NCBI RefSeq assembly: GCF_023156585.1
Contig: NZ_JALNMI010000006.1
Span: 62,001-126,000, forward strand
Direction of reading: 5' to 3'
Source of the DNA: Subsaxibacter sp. CAU 1640
GTDB taxonomy: Bacteria; Bacteroidota; Bacteroidia; Flavobacteriales; Flavobacteriaceae
DNA length: 64,000 nt
The notes beneath the pieces are model-generated. The model was not told where the DNA came from and made no database searches. It worked only from the letters and a program-made list of their open reading frames with translations. A program made the position numbers and the translations under genes. Of this stretch, positions 16,748 to 25,021 are shown piece by piece (positions within the stretch are counted from its first letter, which is position 1; each line of letters opens with the position of its first letter).

Positions 16748-18817
16748 ATGAAACACTTATACTTTTACTGCTCTTTATTTTTACTGCCCTTTCTAGGATT
16801 CTCACAATGCCCTGAAGGGAATCTTTTGTTGTTCAGTCAATCGGATATTGATAATTTTAGTAATACTTACCCAAACTGTACGGCTATCCAAGGTTTTGTT
16901 ATTATACAGGGCAGTGATATAGTAGATGTGTCATCCTTATCTATGTTAAATTCGGTGGGTAGTCTGTTAATCAACCAGACATCGTTAACAAACATAGTTG
17001 GATTAGAAGATCTAACTATCACAGGCTTGGATAACGAAGACGCATTTTTAGTTATTGACAATAATCCTATGCTGCAAAATCTTCAGTTTTTAGATAATTA
17101 TTTAGCCAATGTACCACTCGTTTTTGTCATAAGGGATATGTCTTCTCTAACATCATTGGCAGGCGCTGACAGTATCACAGAGTTTGTAACTCTTTATTTA
17201 GAAAACAATGATGCGCTAACGAGTCTAAATGGCCTAAATGAGAATTTAAATTTTGTTACCGGATTTCAATCTCCATTATTGTACATTACTGAAAACGATA
17301 TGCTTTCTGATATTACAATGCTTGAAACGGCACAATGGAACAATGCTCTCACAGCCGAGATTACTAACAATTCCCAATTGTTCGTTTGCAGTAATGCATT
17401 GGTCTGTTCTTTGGCATCAATTGATGCGATTACCGTATCTAACAACGCTCCGGGCTGTAATAGCCTAGCAGAAGTTTCTGCTTCATGCGGCACATGTCCC
17501 GAAGGACCATTAGTCTTAAATTCACAGGCACAGGTTGATGCTTTTGCCACCATGTATCCAGATTGCACAGCACTTTCAAATGGTCTTTATATCACTGGTG
17601 CTGACATTACAGATTTATCACCGCTGTCTTCTATTACATCAATTTCCTCTGATATATTAATAGAAAGCAACCCATTATTGACCAATCTCACTGGATTGGA
17701 AAATGTGGTTGAACTAGATACCAATTTTGAGAGTTTGATGCTCATAGACAATCCACTATTAAATGATATCAGTGCACTTCAAAATATGGTGCATAGTGAA
17801 TTCGGCTATTATATAGTCATTGATAATAATGATTCATTGACGAATTTAGTCGGTTTGGAGAATATTTACACAGAAGAAATTTATATTACAGATAATGAAG
17901 TATTACAAACTTTGAATGGTCTTACAGGTAATATGCCAATACAGATTTATATTGAAAATAATCCAATTTTAAATGATATTTCTGCATTCGAAGGCCTGAA
18001 TTTCGATCCTCTGTACTACCCACTATTGTCTATTAGAAACAATCCTAATTTGAATGTTTGCAACATTGCACCATTTTGTACATCTATAGCCTCTTATTAT
18101 AGCGAAAACGTTAATAATTCAAATTATCGAATCGAAAACAATGCTCCTGGCTGCACTAGTATTCCAGAAGTAGCATTGGCATGTGGCATTATACCCAGCA
18201 ATGATGAATGTAATGATGCTGTGGCTCTCATGTTCGGTACACCCATCAATGCCTATACAAATTATAGTACAGCATCTACTCAAACGCCAAGTTGTAACGA
18301 TGCTATAGACCGTCAGGATGTTTGGTTTGCGTTCTATTCTGGAGATGTTACTTCCGTAGATATATCAGTAGATGGTGGATATTACCTACAGTTGTGGCAA
18401 GGAGATTGCACTAGCCTCAACCAAGTAACTGATGCTTGTGGTGCGATGTCACTGCAAGATATCCCTATCACTGCAAATACCACATATTATGTTCAGGTAT
18501 GGTCTATCGGAGAACCAAGACTCGGCAACAACACATTGTTCGAGCTCCTTGTGGAAGATGCCACACTTTCCGTGCCTGAAGCGAATCTCGAAAACATATC
18601 TATCTATCCAAATCCGGTCAAGGATAAATTGGTCATAGAAGCTAACAGTATTACAGAAAGAATAGAACTCTACAATATGTTAGGTCAATTGGTGATGATA
18701 TCTCACCCAATAGCTGCACGTACTGATTTAGACACCAAACAACTTCAGTCCGGTATGTATATCCTAAAGATTATTAACGGTAATCAAGCAGCAACCTTTA
18801 GGGTCATGAAAGAATAA
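16748..18817 (+). CDS. T9SS-secreted protein with two receptor-L-like modules
   Basis: This 689-residue protein has a signal peptide (residues 1-19). Two similar modules of about 220 residues start at 'CPEGNLLLFSQSDIDNF' and 'CPEGPLVLNSQAQVDAF', each with beta-solenoid repeats (NNPMLQNLQ, ESNPLLTNLTGLENV) like receptor L domains. A pre-peptidase-like beta domain follows (NDECNDAVAL ... DVWFAFYSGD), and then the T9SS sorting tail (ISIYPNPVKDKLVIE ... LQSGMYILKI). It should be secreted and attached to the surface, probably for adhesion or carbohydrate binding. Confidence 0.85.
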   Translation: MKHLYFYCSLFLLPFLGFSQCPEGNLLLFSQSDIDNFSNTYPNCTAIQGFVIIQGSDIVDVSSLSMLNSVGSLLINQTSLTNIVGLEDLTITGLDNEDAFLVIDNNPMLQNLQFLDNYLANVPLVFVIRDMSSLTSLAGADSITEFVTLYLENNDALTSLNGLNENLNFVTGFQSPLLYITENDMLSDITMLETAQWNNALTAEITNNSQLFVCSNALVCSLASIDAITVSNNAPGCNSLAEVSASCGTCPEGPLVLNSQAQVDAFATMYPDCTALSNGLYITGADITDLSPLSSITSISSDILIESNPLLTNLTGLENVVELDTNFESLMLIDNPLLNDISALQNMVHSEFGYYIVIDNNDSLTNLVGLENIYTEEIYITDNEVLQTLNGLTGNMPIQIYIENNPILNDISAFEGLNFDPLYYPLLSIRNNPNLNVCNIAPFCTSIASYYSENVNNSNYRIENNAPGCTSIPEVALACGIIPSNDECNDAVALMFGTPINAYTNYSTASTQTPSCNDAIDRQDVWFAFYSGDVTSVDISVDGGYYLQLWQGDCTSLNQVTDACGAMSLQDIPITANTTYYVQVWSIGEPRLGNNTLFELLVEDATLSVPEANLENISIYPNPVKDKLVIEANSITERIELYNMLGQLVMISHPIAARTDLDTKQLQSGMYILKIINGNQAATFRVMKE

Positions 18818-19110
18818 TACTAAAGACTGTACAATTTCATTATGATTTTGCAATTTTATAAATAAACATGCAAGTTATATAACAACTAATGAAAATTGTG
18901 TAAGACGAACCAGTTTAGATTATCGCATCTTTGTAATGGTTGGTTAGTTATAAAAGACCAAATGACACTTATCATTTGGCATATAAAAAAAAGCAGACAT
19001 CTTTGTCTGCTTTTTTTTATGGTTACGTGTCGATATAATTTGTTGATAATGAACTATTGTAAATCACAATCCAAGCAATAGAATTACAAACTTGTTGATT
19101 ATTTCAAAAT
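18818..19110. other. Gene-free stretch after the T9SS gene
   Basis: Together with the attC-like element at 19111-19252 this gives 444 bases without a real gene. Near 18866-18885 'AAGTTATATAACAACT' resembles the module ends found at 21160-21190 and 39317-39350. A stem-loop CCAAATGA/TCATTTGG (18958-18979) precedes the strong terminator at 18985-19018. The small ORF here overlaps that terminator and is not convincing. Confidence 0.6.
18985..19018 (+). terminator. Long perfect terminator hairpin
   Basis: A perfect 15-base stem (18985-18999 with 19004-19018) around the loop TCTT ends in eight T's, and the A run on the other side makes it bidirectional. It lies 168 bases after the stop of the T9SS gene, far for its own terminator, so a separate short RNA may end here. 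Confidence 0.85.
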
Positions 19111-19252
19111 TGCGTACAACGTTTATGTATATGAGCTGTGTCGTGTCTCGGCACGAACCATTAAAAGTACAAAACTCCGCTGGCAAATCCGATAGGATTT
19201 TCCAGATAAGCGATGACCAAGCAATGGTTTATACGCGGTGTTAGCAACTGGT
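19111..19252 (-). repeat. attC-like element after the metalloprotease gene
   Basis: It begins 9 bases past the metalloprotease stop. On the minus strand it starts TTGCTAACACCGCGTATAA and ends with TATACATAAACGTTGTACG. GTATA and TATAC in the two ends are complementary, as in an imperfect stem about 140 bases long. The first part matches the element after the DUF6090 gene (GCCAACAATGTATAACC). It looks like a cassette recombination site, but no covariance search was possible. Confidence 0.45.
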
Positions 19253-19261
19253 ATTTTATTA

Positions 19262-20206
19262 TTAAGTTTTATTCCAATTTAAATAAACATTTGCCACAGA
19301 TGGATGAACTTCTTTATATAACATATCAATAAATTCTTCATCGGTCATCTCTTCCTGATGCTTTTCTAAAGCATTCCAAAGTTTTTTCAATACTATTTCC
19401 CCTCCACTATGATAAATATCTTTTGCGGCTGAATGTAGCATGCATTGGTACCACCCGTAATTTTTAGGTCCCATTCCCAAAGTTGGATACAACTCCTCAA
19501 AGTCTTCTAGACTTGTGAATTTAAACTCTGCCTTACCCATTCCGATTACCATATTTGGAAACGTCTCTAGAGCAGGCAAAAGTTCAGGTTGTTTTTCGGC
19601 TATATAGGTATGCAACATTATGTTCACAAACAATTCGCCCATCCAATAGCGATGCATGTTCAGACCCGCTTGCGATGTATAGGAATGTCCCATTTCGTGA
19701 AGGGCAAGCAAATCAAAGAAGGGCATCATGCTGAACGAACCATCTAGTTTGCCATATGCTGTTGTGACATCTGCGGCTATTGAAGGATGAAGGCTGTCAA
19801 CAGGCGGTAAGAAACTGCGCCAAAAGTCATTGTCTTCAGCTGCAATGACCAATTGCCCGCTTGTTGCATTATGTGGAAATCCATACACCTCACGGAGAGG
19901 TTTGGCAGCAAATTCTTTCCAGTGTTTGGGAGCTAGTATGTACAGTGTCGTTTTGGGTGTAAATCCTATCTCTTTTTGAAAATAAGTGCCTGCGTCCTCC
20001 ATAAACATCGCAATGCTTATGGCTCTTTCTTCATAACCCTGACTGTAATAGAATGTTTGGGTATAGTCCTTTAATTCTTCGAGTGGGAAAGACTCGTTGG
20101 TGGACTTTAACGTGTCTTGTGCAAAAGCAATATTGCAAAGCAAAAGCACTCCTACAATGATGCGAATACTGCGGTGCTTAATGTGATGTTTAGAATGTGT
20201 TGTCAT
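19262..20206 (-). CDS. Exported gluzincin-type metalloprotease-like protein
   Basis: The start is taken at MTTHSKHHIK because a TATCTTTG promoter box lies 12 bases before it, inside the longer frame. The 314-residue protein has a signal peptide (cleavage after 'CNIAFA') and a zinc motif HEMGH at residues 170-174; a later Glu in 'WMGELFVN' could be the third ligand. I do not recognise a named family. It is expected to act in the periplasm or outside. The AraC regulator gene lies directly upstream, and both lie inside an inverted-repeat-bounded module. Confidence 0.8.
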   Translation of the reverse strand: MTTHSKHHIKHRSIRIIVGVLLLCNIAFAQDTLKSTNESFPLEELKDYTQTFYYSQGYEERAISIAMFMEDAGTYFQKEIGFTPKTTLYILAPKHWKEFAAKPLREVYGFPHNATSGQLVIAAEDNDFWRSFLPPVDSLHPSIAADVTTAYGKLDGSFSMMPFFDLLALHEMGHSYTSQAGLNMHRYWMGELFVNIMLHTYIAEKQPELLPALETFPNMVIGMGKAEFKFTSLEDFEELYPTLGMGPKNYGWYQCMLHSAAKDIYHSGGEIVLKKLWNALEKHQEEMTDEEFIDMLYKEVHPSVANVYLNWNKT

Positions 20207-20218
20207 GATTTTTTTTAG

Positions 20219-20226
20219 CAAAGATA
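20219..20226 (-). promoter_or_regulatory. -7 box of the metalloprotease gene
   Basis: The minus strand reads TATCTTTG, a full TAnnTTTG match, 12 bases upstream of the chosen ATG. It supports the shorter start, with a leader of only about 5 bases. Confidence 0.5.
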
Positions 20227-20266
20227 TGTGGCACACCTATCGTTGGCATAGTAAAAAATCGACAAC

Positions 20267-21094
20267 TTAATAGTTCAGGTCTTTTTGCATACGCAAAGGC
20301 GTTGAAAGCAATTGCTGTTCAATAACGGAAGGATTTGCTCCTGCAAAGGTTTTGAAATCCCTTATCATATGCATGTGGTCAAAGTAACCTGCGTCATATG
20401 CTACTTGTGTCCAGTTAAGTTGCGGACAAGATTCGTGCAATCTGTAGGCTTTTGAAAATTTCAGAATGCGTGCAAAGAGCTTTGGATTCATCCCAATCCG
20501 TTCTTTGCATTTTCTTTCAAATTGTTTTAAGCTTAAACAGGAAAACGAGGCCGTTTTTTCGATAGTCATCGTTCCATGATAGCTTAACAGCATACCCAAA
20601 GCGGAATCAATAGGTAAAATTCCTTTAAGGTTTTTAACCTCATTTAAAAGGAATTTTTCTACAATGTTTTTTCCCTCTTCCAGGCTGGGTGTGTTTTGTA
20701 GTTGTTCGTTGATAGACTTCATTTCTCTACCAAAGAAGTCAAGGGCATCAAATCCACCATCGAACAGTTCGTGCATGGGAATGCCCAACATTCGATACAT
20801 ACCACCCGGAAGAAAATCAACGCGTATGGCCGATAATTGACGATGCACTTTTATATTCACACGTGAAAATTGTGGACCTACCAATACCGTAAGTGGTTGT
20901 TTACGAAAATCGCCTTTTTCTACCCTTCCAATAGATACGGCATGATTACAATAAAACATCAGTGATTGAAAAGGCGTAGGAGGATAAGGTGTCACCACAT
21001 CTTTAATTCCTTCAGGAAGTAAGACGTTTACAGTAGATATGTTCAAGACATATTCTTGTAGAGCTGGATGCGGTATATATATCTTTACTTCCAA
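20267..21094 (-). CDS. AraC family regulator with DUF6597-like sensor
   Basis: This 275-residue protein has an N-terminal beta-rich region of the DUF6597 type ('YVLNISTVNVLLPEGIKDVVTPYPPTPFQSLMFY') and a C-terminal AraC helix-turn-helix: 'LNWTQVAYDAGYFDHMHMIRDFKTFAGANPS'. It lies directly upstream of the metalloprotease on the same strand and probably regulates it. Both genes are flanked by GTTAGCAAC/GTTGCTAAC inverted repeats, so the pair may have been acquired together. Confidence 0.9.
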   Translation of the reverse strand: MEVKIYIPHPALQEYVLNISTVNVLLPEGIKDVVTPYPPTPFQSLMFYCNHAVSIGRVEKGDFRKQPLTVLVGPQFSRVNIKVHRQLSAIRVDFLPGGMYRMLGIPMHELFDGGFDALDFFGREMKSINEQLQNTPSLEEGKNIVEKFLLNEVKNLKGILPIDSALGMLLSYHGTMTIEKTASFSCLSLKQFERKCKERIGMNPKLFARILKFSKAYRLHESCPQLNWTQVAYDAGYFDHMHMIRDFKTFAGANPSVIEQQLLSTPLRMQKDLNY

Positions 21095-21159
21095 ATATAC
21101 GCGTCTTAAATTTTAACAATATCCCTAACGATTTTTCGTGTTCAAATTGATGTTGTATG

Positions 21160-21190
21160 ATTTGCTTGTTGCTAACTTGTTATATGTGGA
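21160..21190. repeat. Right end of module 1 (GTTGCTAAC and AACTTGTTATAT)
   Basis: GTTGCTAAC at 21168-21176 is the exact inverse of GTTAGCAAC at 19240-19248. The following AACTTGTTATATGTGG nearly matches AACTTGTTATATCTGC upstream of the DUF6090 gene (39333 region). The site sits between the AraC gene and the integrase remnant. Confidence 0.5.
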
Positions 21191-21204
21191 ATAAATATAC
21201 ACAT

Positions 21205-21425
21205 TTACCCCATAATTTCACCGGATATATGCACCTTTTGTGCCTCATTATCAATTTTTTTTAATTTCTCTATCGCCTGGTCTAATTGCTTCTTATCACT
21301 ACCTAATCTTTTCTTGTTACATGGGTATAGATCATGGTGGTTTCTGGCCGTGCATGGCCCAATAAGCTTTGTAAAAAGTGCAGGGCCTACATCATTTTCA
21401 AGTAAATGTGTGGCATGGCTCTAGC
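21205..21425 (-). pseudogene. Decayed C-terminus of a tyrosine recombinase
   Basis: Translation in two frames recovers the conserved end of a phage-type integrase/XerD-like recombinase: ATHLLENDVG in one frame, then LHFLQSLLGHARPETTMIYTHV in the other, including the box 2 His and the catalytic Tyr in IYTHV. It then continues 'LGSDKKQLDQAIEKLKKIDNEAQ' in the first frame to a stop. At least two frameshifts break the frame, and the N-terminal three quarters are missing. It is a relic of a site-specific recombinase next to the module end at 21160-21190. Confidence 0.85.
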
Positions 21426-21465
21426 AAGTGTTTTGTGTTCAGAAAAAATAGAATAAGAGGTCGTT

Positions 21466-21783
21466 TTATGCCCCAAAAACCGAGATCAAATCGGTAACAT
21501 TCGCAAGCATAAGCGAGCCCACAAGAGCCAGAAAGCCGAGGTTAAGAAACAGACCAACTATTTTTTGAAAGGTATTGGTGTCTTTAAGTCCGCGAATCGA
21601 TGCCACCAGCCCTACCATGGCCATGATGATGACCGTAAGCGTCATCAATCCATACAGTATGCTCGATAGCTGTATGCCCTCAATAAAAAGCACCGAACTG
21701 ATAAGGGTAAACCCCGCCAACAATGCGAGTGCCAAAACAGCAAACTTAAAACCGGTATGAGAAAGAGGAATGTTCATATTCAT
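21466..21783 (-). CDS. Small three-helix membrane protein
   Basis: This 105-residue protein has three or four hydrophobic helices (about residues 10-30, 38-62 and 78-100) and no recognised domain. It looks more GC-rich than most neighbours. The start could be Met1 or Met3 (ATG at 21783 or 21777). A TATCTTTG -7 box ends only 4 bases upstream of the first ATG, so the message may be leaderless. It sits by the decayed recombinase and the orphan gene at 21940. Confidence 0.7.
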   Translation of the reverse strand: MNMNIPLSHTGFKFAVLALALLAGFTLISSVLFIEGIQLSSILYGLMTLTVIIMAMVGLVASIRGLKDTNTFQKIVGLFLNLGFLALVGSLMLANVTDLISVFGA

Positions 21784-21787
21784 ACCT

Positions 21788-21795
21788 CAAAGATA
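21788..21795 (-). promoter_or_regulatory. -7 box almost at the start codon
   Basis: TATCTTTG on the minus strand fits TAnnTTTG. Its last base is 4 bases from the ATG at 21783, leaving no room for a leader. Confidence 0.45.
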
Positions 21796-21939
21796 CCATG
21801 TTAAAGCCTTGTTAAATTACATTTAAATATTTAACTGTTATATAATTATAATATTTTAAATTAATTGTACATAACAACCTATCATTTTATTTCCTACATT
21901 CACATTTAAAATCTTTAACCTACTAATACCCAAAGTCCC

Positions 21940-22674
21940 ATGTCTAAAAAGAAACGTGTCTATCAGGAAACAGGCCACGCCGTAAACCTTGACAATTTCG
22001 GTCTGCAAATTAGTTTTGTTCGCAACTATGGCGCTCCGTATAATCCAGCTGCCATTAGGCTTACGCTTAACGCTCTCGAGAATTTTTTTGAAGATGCCAA
22101 GGCAGCCCTAGAAATGGTAACTGCCAAGGTCGGGGCATTTAAGAATGTAGCAGGGGAACGCCAGTTGGCATTTTTGGCTCTTGAGCCACTCACCACGCGG
22201 CTTATGGGTTTGATGCAAGCGCTAGGGGCCAGCACGGCAATGCTCGAAGATGCTCGGTTTTATAAACGCAAGCTAGAGGGGCGGCGTGCCAAAGCCATCG
22301 ACCCAAACAGTTCACAAAAAGCCATCAGTGCTTGCCAGCGTTCGTATGGCAACAGATATTTTCATTTCCAAGGCTTCCTGGGAGTCTTAAAGAGTCTGGA
22401 AGGCTATGCATCCAACGAAGCCGATTTGACCATTGAGGCACTTGAGACTAGGCTAGAGGAGTTGCTTGCCTATAATGCGGCTGTAGATACTGCCAATGCC
22501 GAGTTAAAGTTGGCGCGCGTCAACCGAAATAAGGTTTTTTACGCACCTGTCACGGGCATGCTTTCGCTTGCAGCCGATGTCAAAGCCTATACTAAAGCCG
22601 TCTTTGGGTTCAGCAGCGGCTTTTATCAGGCTATGCATGGCATACGCTTTACGAGGATTGTTAGGAAGTTGTAG
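21940..22674 (+). CDS. Helical protein of unknown function, GC-richer
   Basis: This 244-residue protein has no signal peptide or membrane segment and is largely helical, rich in Ala, Leu, Lys and Arg ('YKRKLEGRRAKAIDP', 'LEALETRLEELLAYN'). I do not recognise a family. Its codons are visibly richer in G and C than the flanking genes. It stands alone: a small membrane protein diverges upstream, and 748 gene-free bases follow. With the nearby recombinase relic this suggests acquisition by transfer. Confidence 0.7.
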   Translation: MSKKKRVYQETGHAVNLDNFGLQISFVRNYGAPYNPAAIRLTLNALENFFEDAKAALEMVTAKVGAFKNVAGERQLAFLALEPLTTRLMGLMQALGASTAMLEDARFYKRKLEGRRAKAIDPNSSQKAISACQRSYGNRYFHFQGFLGVLKSLEGYASNEADLTIEALETRLEELLAYNAAVDTANAELKLARVNRNKVFYAPVTGMLSLAADVKAYTKAVFGFSSGFYQAMHGIRFTRIVRKL

Positions 22675-23422
22675 ACTAGTTTTCAGGATGATGATAGTTT
22701 AAGATTTGCTGTCATGCTGAACTTCTTTCAGCATCTCACGTAATCAATATAATACTTCGGGCAGTCTCATTATTACAGATGGAATACTATTGGATGCATG
22801 TATCAAGAACTACTTCACATTCACAATTCATGGTATTAATATTTGCAGTTGTAAAATGACTGTACCACTGTAATTCCGTACCCCTCGAATGCACATCCCT
22901 AGATATGCAATGTACTTTGGTAAACCTCTTTTGCACAAACCTACATGATGGTTGTATATCCTTAAACCTCTAATGAGATATCGATACACCTTTGATTAAT
23001 TCAAAGACACGTTTGATGAATACTGACAGATGATTCTTGCACCTTAAAACAGCATCAAGGTATATGAATACACATACAATATGTATTATTAAACAGTTGT
23101 TGCACATCCTAACACCGTTCAGTAAATACCCAATGTATCGCAAGTAATTTGTCTATGCTTGGTATTATTATAGGAATGCTTGAAAGCAAAGGTTAACGTC
23201 CCTTGAGAATTGGGCAATGTCTTGTGCACAACCGCCGCACGTTCGAATCTAACGCTGTAATGCTTGGCATCATGATGTAGAAGCTTTTATGCTATAAGCA
23301 ATCACTTTATAGAAACACCTAGCCCCTCAATAACCAAAGCTGTCCCCTCGCAAGGTATAAGTGATGACTGTTAAGATCTTTCTAGGGTTCCCCAATTTTC
23401 CCTATCTTTAAAATAAAAAATT
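22675..23422. other. 748-base gene-free stretch
   Basis: I find no ORF of protein-like composition on either strand. It begins with the hairpin repeat at 22711-22740. The rest is of mixed composition with no tandem repeat and no clear promoter except near the DUF4136 gene (TATCTTTA at about 23402). It may be decayed accessory sequence or hold an unrecognised RNA. Confidence 0.6.
22711..22740. repeat. REP-like hairpin (ATGCTGAA/TTCAGCAT)
   Basis: ATGCTGAA (22714-22721) pairs perfectly with TTCAGCAT (22727-22734) around a 5-base loop. The text 'GTCATGCTGAAC' followed by 'TTTCAGCATCTCA' is, as I recall, a frequent intergenic repeat in Bacteroidota genomes. Confidence 0.6.
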
Positions 23423-23950
23423 ATGAAAAAGTTACCTTATCTACTCATCCTGTTTTTGGTACTGTCTGCCTGCGCACCCGTACGTGTGGACTACGATTAT
23501 GACAAAACCACCAACTTCAGTACCTACAAGACTTACAACTACTATTCGCCGCTTAACACAGGCTTGAGCGAGCTCGATACCAAGCGTTTATTGACGGCCT
23601 TTGATACCGCCATGCAAGCCAAAGGGTTTACCCTCTCTGACACCCCGGATTTTCTGGTGAACATTCAAAGTCAAGAATTCCAAGACGTTCAGAGAAATAA
23701 CGTTGGCGTTGGCGTAGGTGGCGGCGGCGGTAATGTAGGAGGTGGCATCTCCATCGGTATTCCAGTAGGGCAACCAGACATCAACCGCGAGATTATTTTT
23801 GATTTTGTAGATGATAGTAAAACAGGCCTCTTTTGGCAAGCCGTAAGTGCAAGTGGCTACAGTCCAAAAGCCACCCCCGAAGCACGCGAAGCACAATTTC
23901 AAAAAATCGTCACCAAAGTATTGGCTCAATATCCACCCGAAGTGAAGTAA
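23423..23950 (+). CDS. DUF4136 lipoprotein
   Basis: This 175-residue protein has a lipoprotein signal with Cys17 (VLSAC) and the DUF4136 pattern: 'VDYDYDKTTNFSTYKTYNY' at the start, a Gly-rich loop (VGVGGGGGNVGGGISIGIP) in the middle, and 'WQAVSASGYSP ... VLAQYPP' at the end. These proteins lie at the outer membrane; their function is not established. It stands alone after the gene-free stretch. Confidence 0.9.
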   Translation: MKKLPYLLILFLVLSACAPVRVDYDYDKTTNFSTYKTYNYYSPLNTGLSELDTKRLLTAFDTAMQAKGFTLSDTPDFLVNIQSQEFQDVQRNNVGVGVGGGGGNVGGGISIGIPVGQPDINREIIFDFVDDSKTGLFWQAVSASGYSPKATPEAREAQFQKIVTKVLAQYPPEVK

Positions 23951-23951
23951 G

Positions 23952-24082
23952 CGGTGTTCAATATTCAGTGTTCAGTTGGCAGTGTATAGTGATCAGTCAT
24001 TAGTATTTAGTAGACGGAGTTCGTTAGGTCGTGTGTTCTCTAAGTGATTTAACTGTAAACCGTCAACTGTAAACTGTAAATC
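23952..24082. repeat. Degenerate short-period repeats after DUF4136 gene
   Basis: Starting one base after the DUF4136 stop, runs such as TTCAATATTCAGTGTTCAG, GTGATCAGTCATTAGTA and AACTGTAAACTGTAAATC repeat motifs of 6 to 9 bases with drift. The same kind of text appears at 24942, 25080, 33783 and 46131. Confidence 0.55.
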
Positions 24083-24217
24083 ATCAGCCATCATCTCTTT
24101 CTTATGAAAAGTTTAACCCTTTTGCGTTAATGGGTGTGCAATGTATATCGTAATTTTAGGGTGAATTCAATTAGAAATCGCCAATGGCACGCAGTCAATG
24201 GCTAAAATCAACACAAA

Positions 24218-24937
24218 ATGAAAGAATTAAAAGATAAAGTAGCCCTAATTACAGGTGGTAGTAAGGGTATAGGATATGGTATAGCTTTAAGCCTGATGAA
24301 TGAAGGCGTTAAAGTCGTTATAACCAGTCGAGATGAAGACCGTGCCCTGGAGGCATCGCAACGTTTGGACAAAGAAACTACCAGCGATGTAAAGGCCTAC
24401 GGTATTCAAGCCGATGTGCGCGACTTTGAAAGTCAACAACAGGCGGTTAAACAAGTGGTGGAACAGTTTGGCCAACTTGATATTGTCATTGCCAATGCAG
24501 GTTTGGGGCATTTTGCATCTATTGAAGACTTAACGGCAGAGCAGTGGCAAGAAACCATCGACACCAATCTTACAGGAGCGTTTTATTCCATCAAAGCCAG
24601 CGTGGACGCCTTAAAAAAATCGAAGGGTTATTACATCACGATCTCCAGTTTGGCAGGTACTAACTTTTTTGCCAATGGATCTGCTTATAATGCGAGTAAA
24701 TTTGGAGTGACAGGTTTTACCCAAGCTGTGATGCTTGATTTAAGAAAGTATGGTATCAAGGTAAGTACGATTATGCCAGGGTCAGTAGCGACACATTTCA
24801 ACGGCAACGAACCCGATGATAGCGATGCCTGGAAGATCCAGATAGAAGATATAGGACAATTGGTAGTCGATTTATTAAAAATGAATGAAAGAACCTTGCC
24901 TAGCAAAATCGAGGTAAGACCCACCACACCCAAATAG
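24218..24937 (+). CDS. Short-chain dehydrogenase/reductase
   Basis: This 239-residue SDR has the motif 'TGGSKGIGYGIA' at about residues 13-24, 'ANAG', a catalytic Ser (ISSLAG) and Tyr-x-x-x-Lys (YNASK). It resembles 3-oxoacyl-ACP reductase-like and sepiapterin-type enzymes; the substrate is unknown. It stands alone, ending before repeats and a bidirectional terminator at 25022-25057. Confidence 0.9.
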   Translation: MKELKDKVALITGGSKGIGYGIALSLMNEGVKVVITSRDEDRALEASQRLDKETTSDVKAYGIQADVRDFESQQQAVKQVVEQFGQLDIVIANAGLGHFASIEDLTAEQWQETIDTNLTGAFYSIKASVDALKKSKGYYITISSLAGTNFFANGSAYNASKFGVTGFTQAVMLDLRKYGIKVSTIMPGSVATHFNGNEPDDSDAWKIQIEDIGQLVVDLLKMNERTLPSKIEVRPTTPK

Positions 24938-24941
24938 ATTA

Positions 24942-24966
24942 GTTAGACGGATGAGAACGTTAGACG
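24942..24966. repeat. Two GTTAGACG motifs after the SDR gene
   Basis: GTTAGACG occurs at 24942-24949 and 24959-24966. It is the reverse complement of the CGTCTAAC unit in the array at 33783-33824. The pair starts 5 bases after the stop codon. Confidence 0.5.
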
Positions 24967-25021
24967 TTTGAGAAAGTGAGACTCGTTAACCGAGTTGAAC
25001 ATATTACTACTTTAAAATTAA

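Noticed and set aside
18896-19081. 61-codon frame after the T9SS gene
   Set aside because: It spans the 15-base-stem terminator, so it is unlikely to be translated.
21205-21425. Working integrase gene
   Set aside because: At least two frameshifts and absence of the N-terminal part show that it is a relic.
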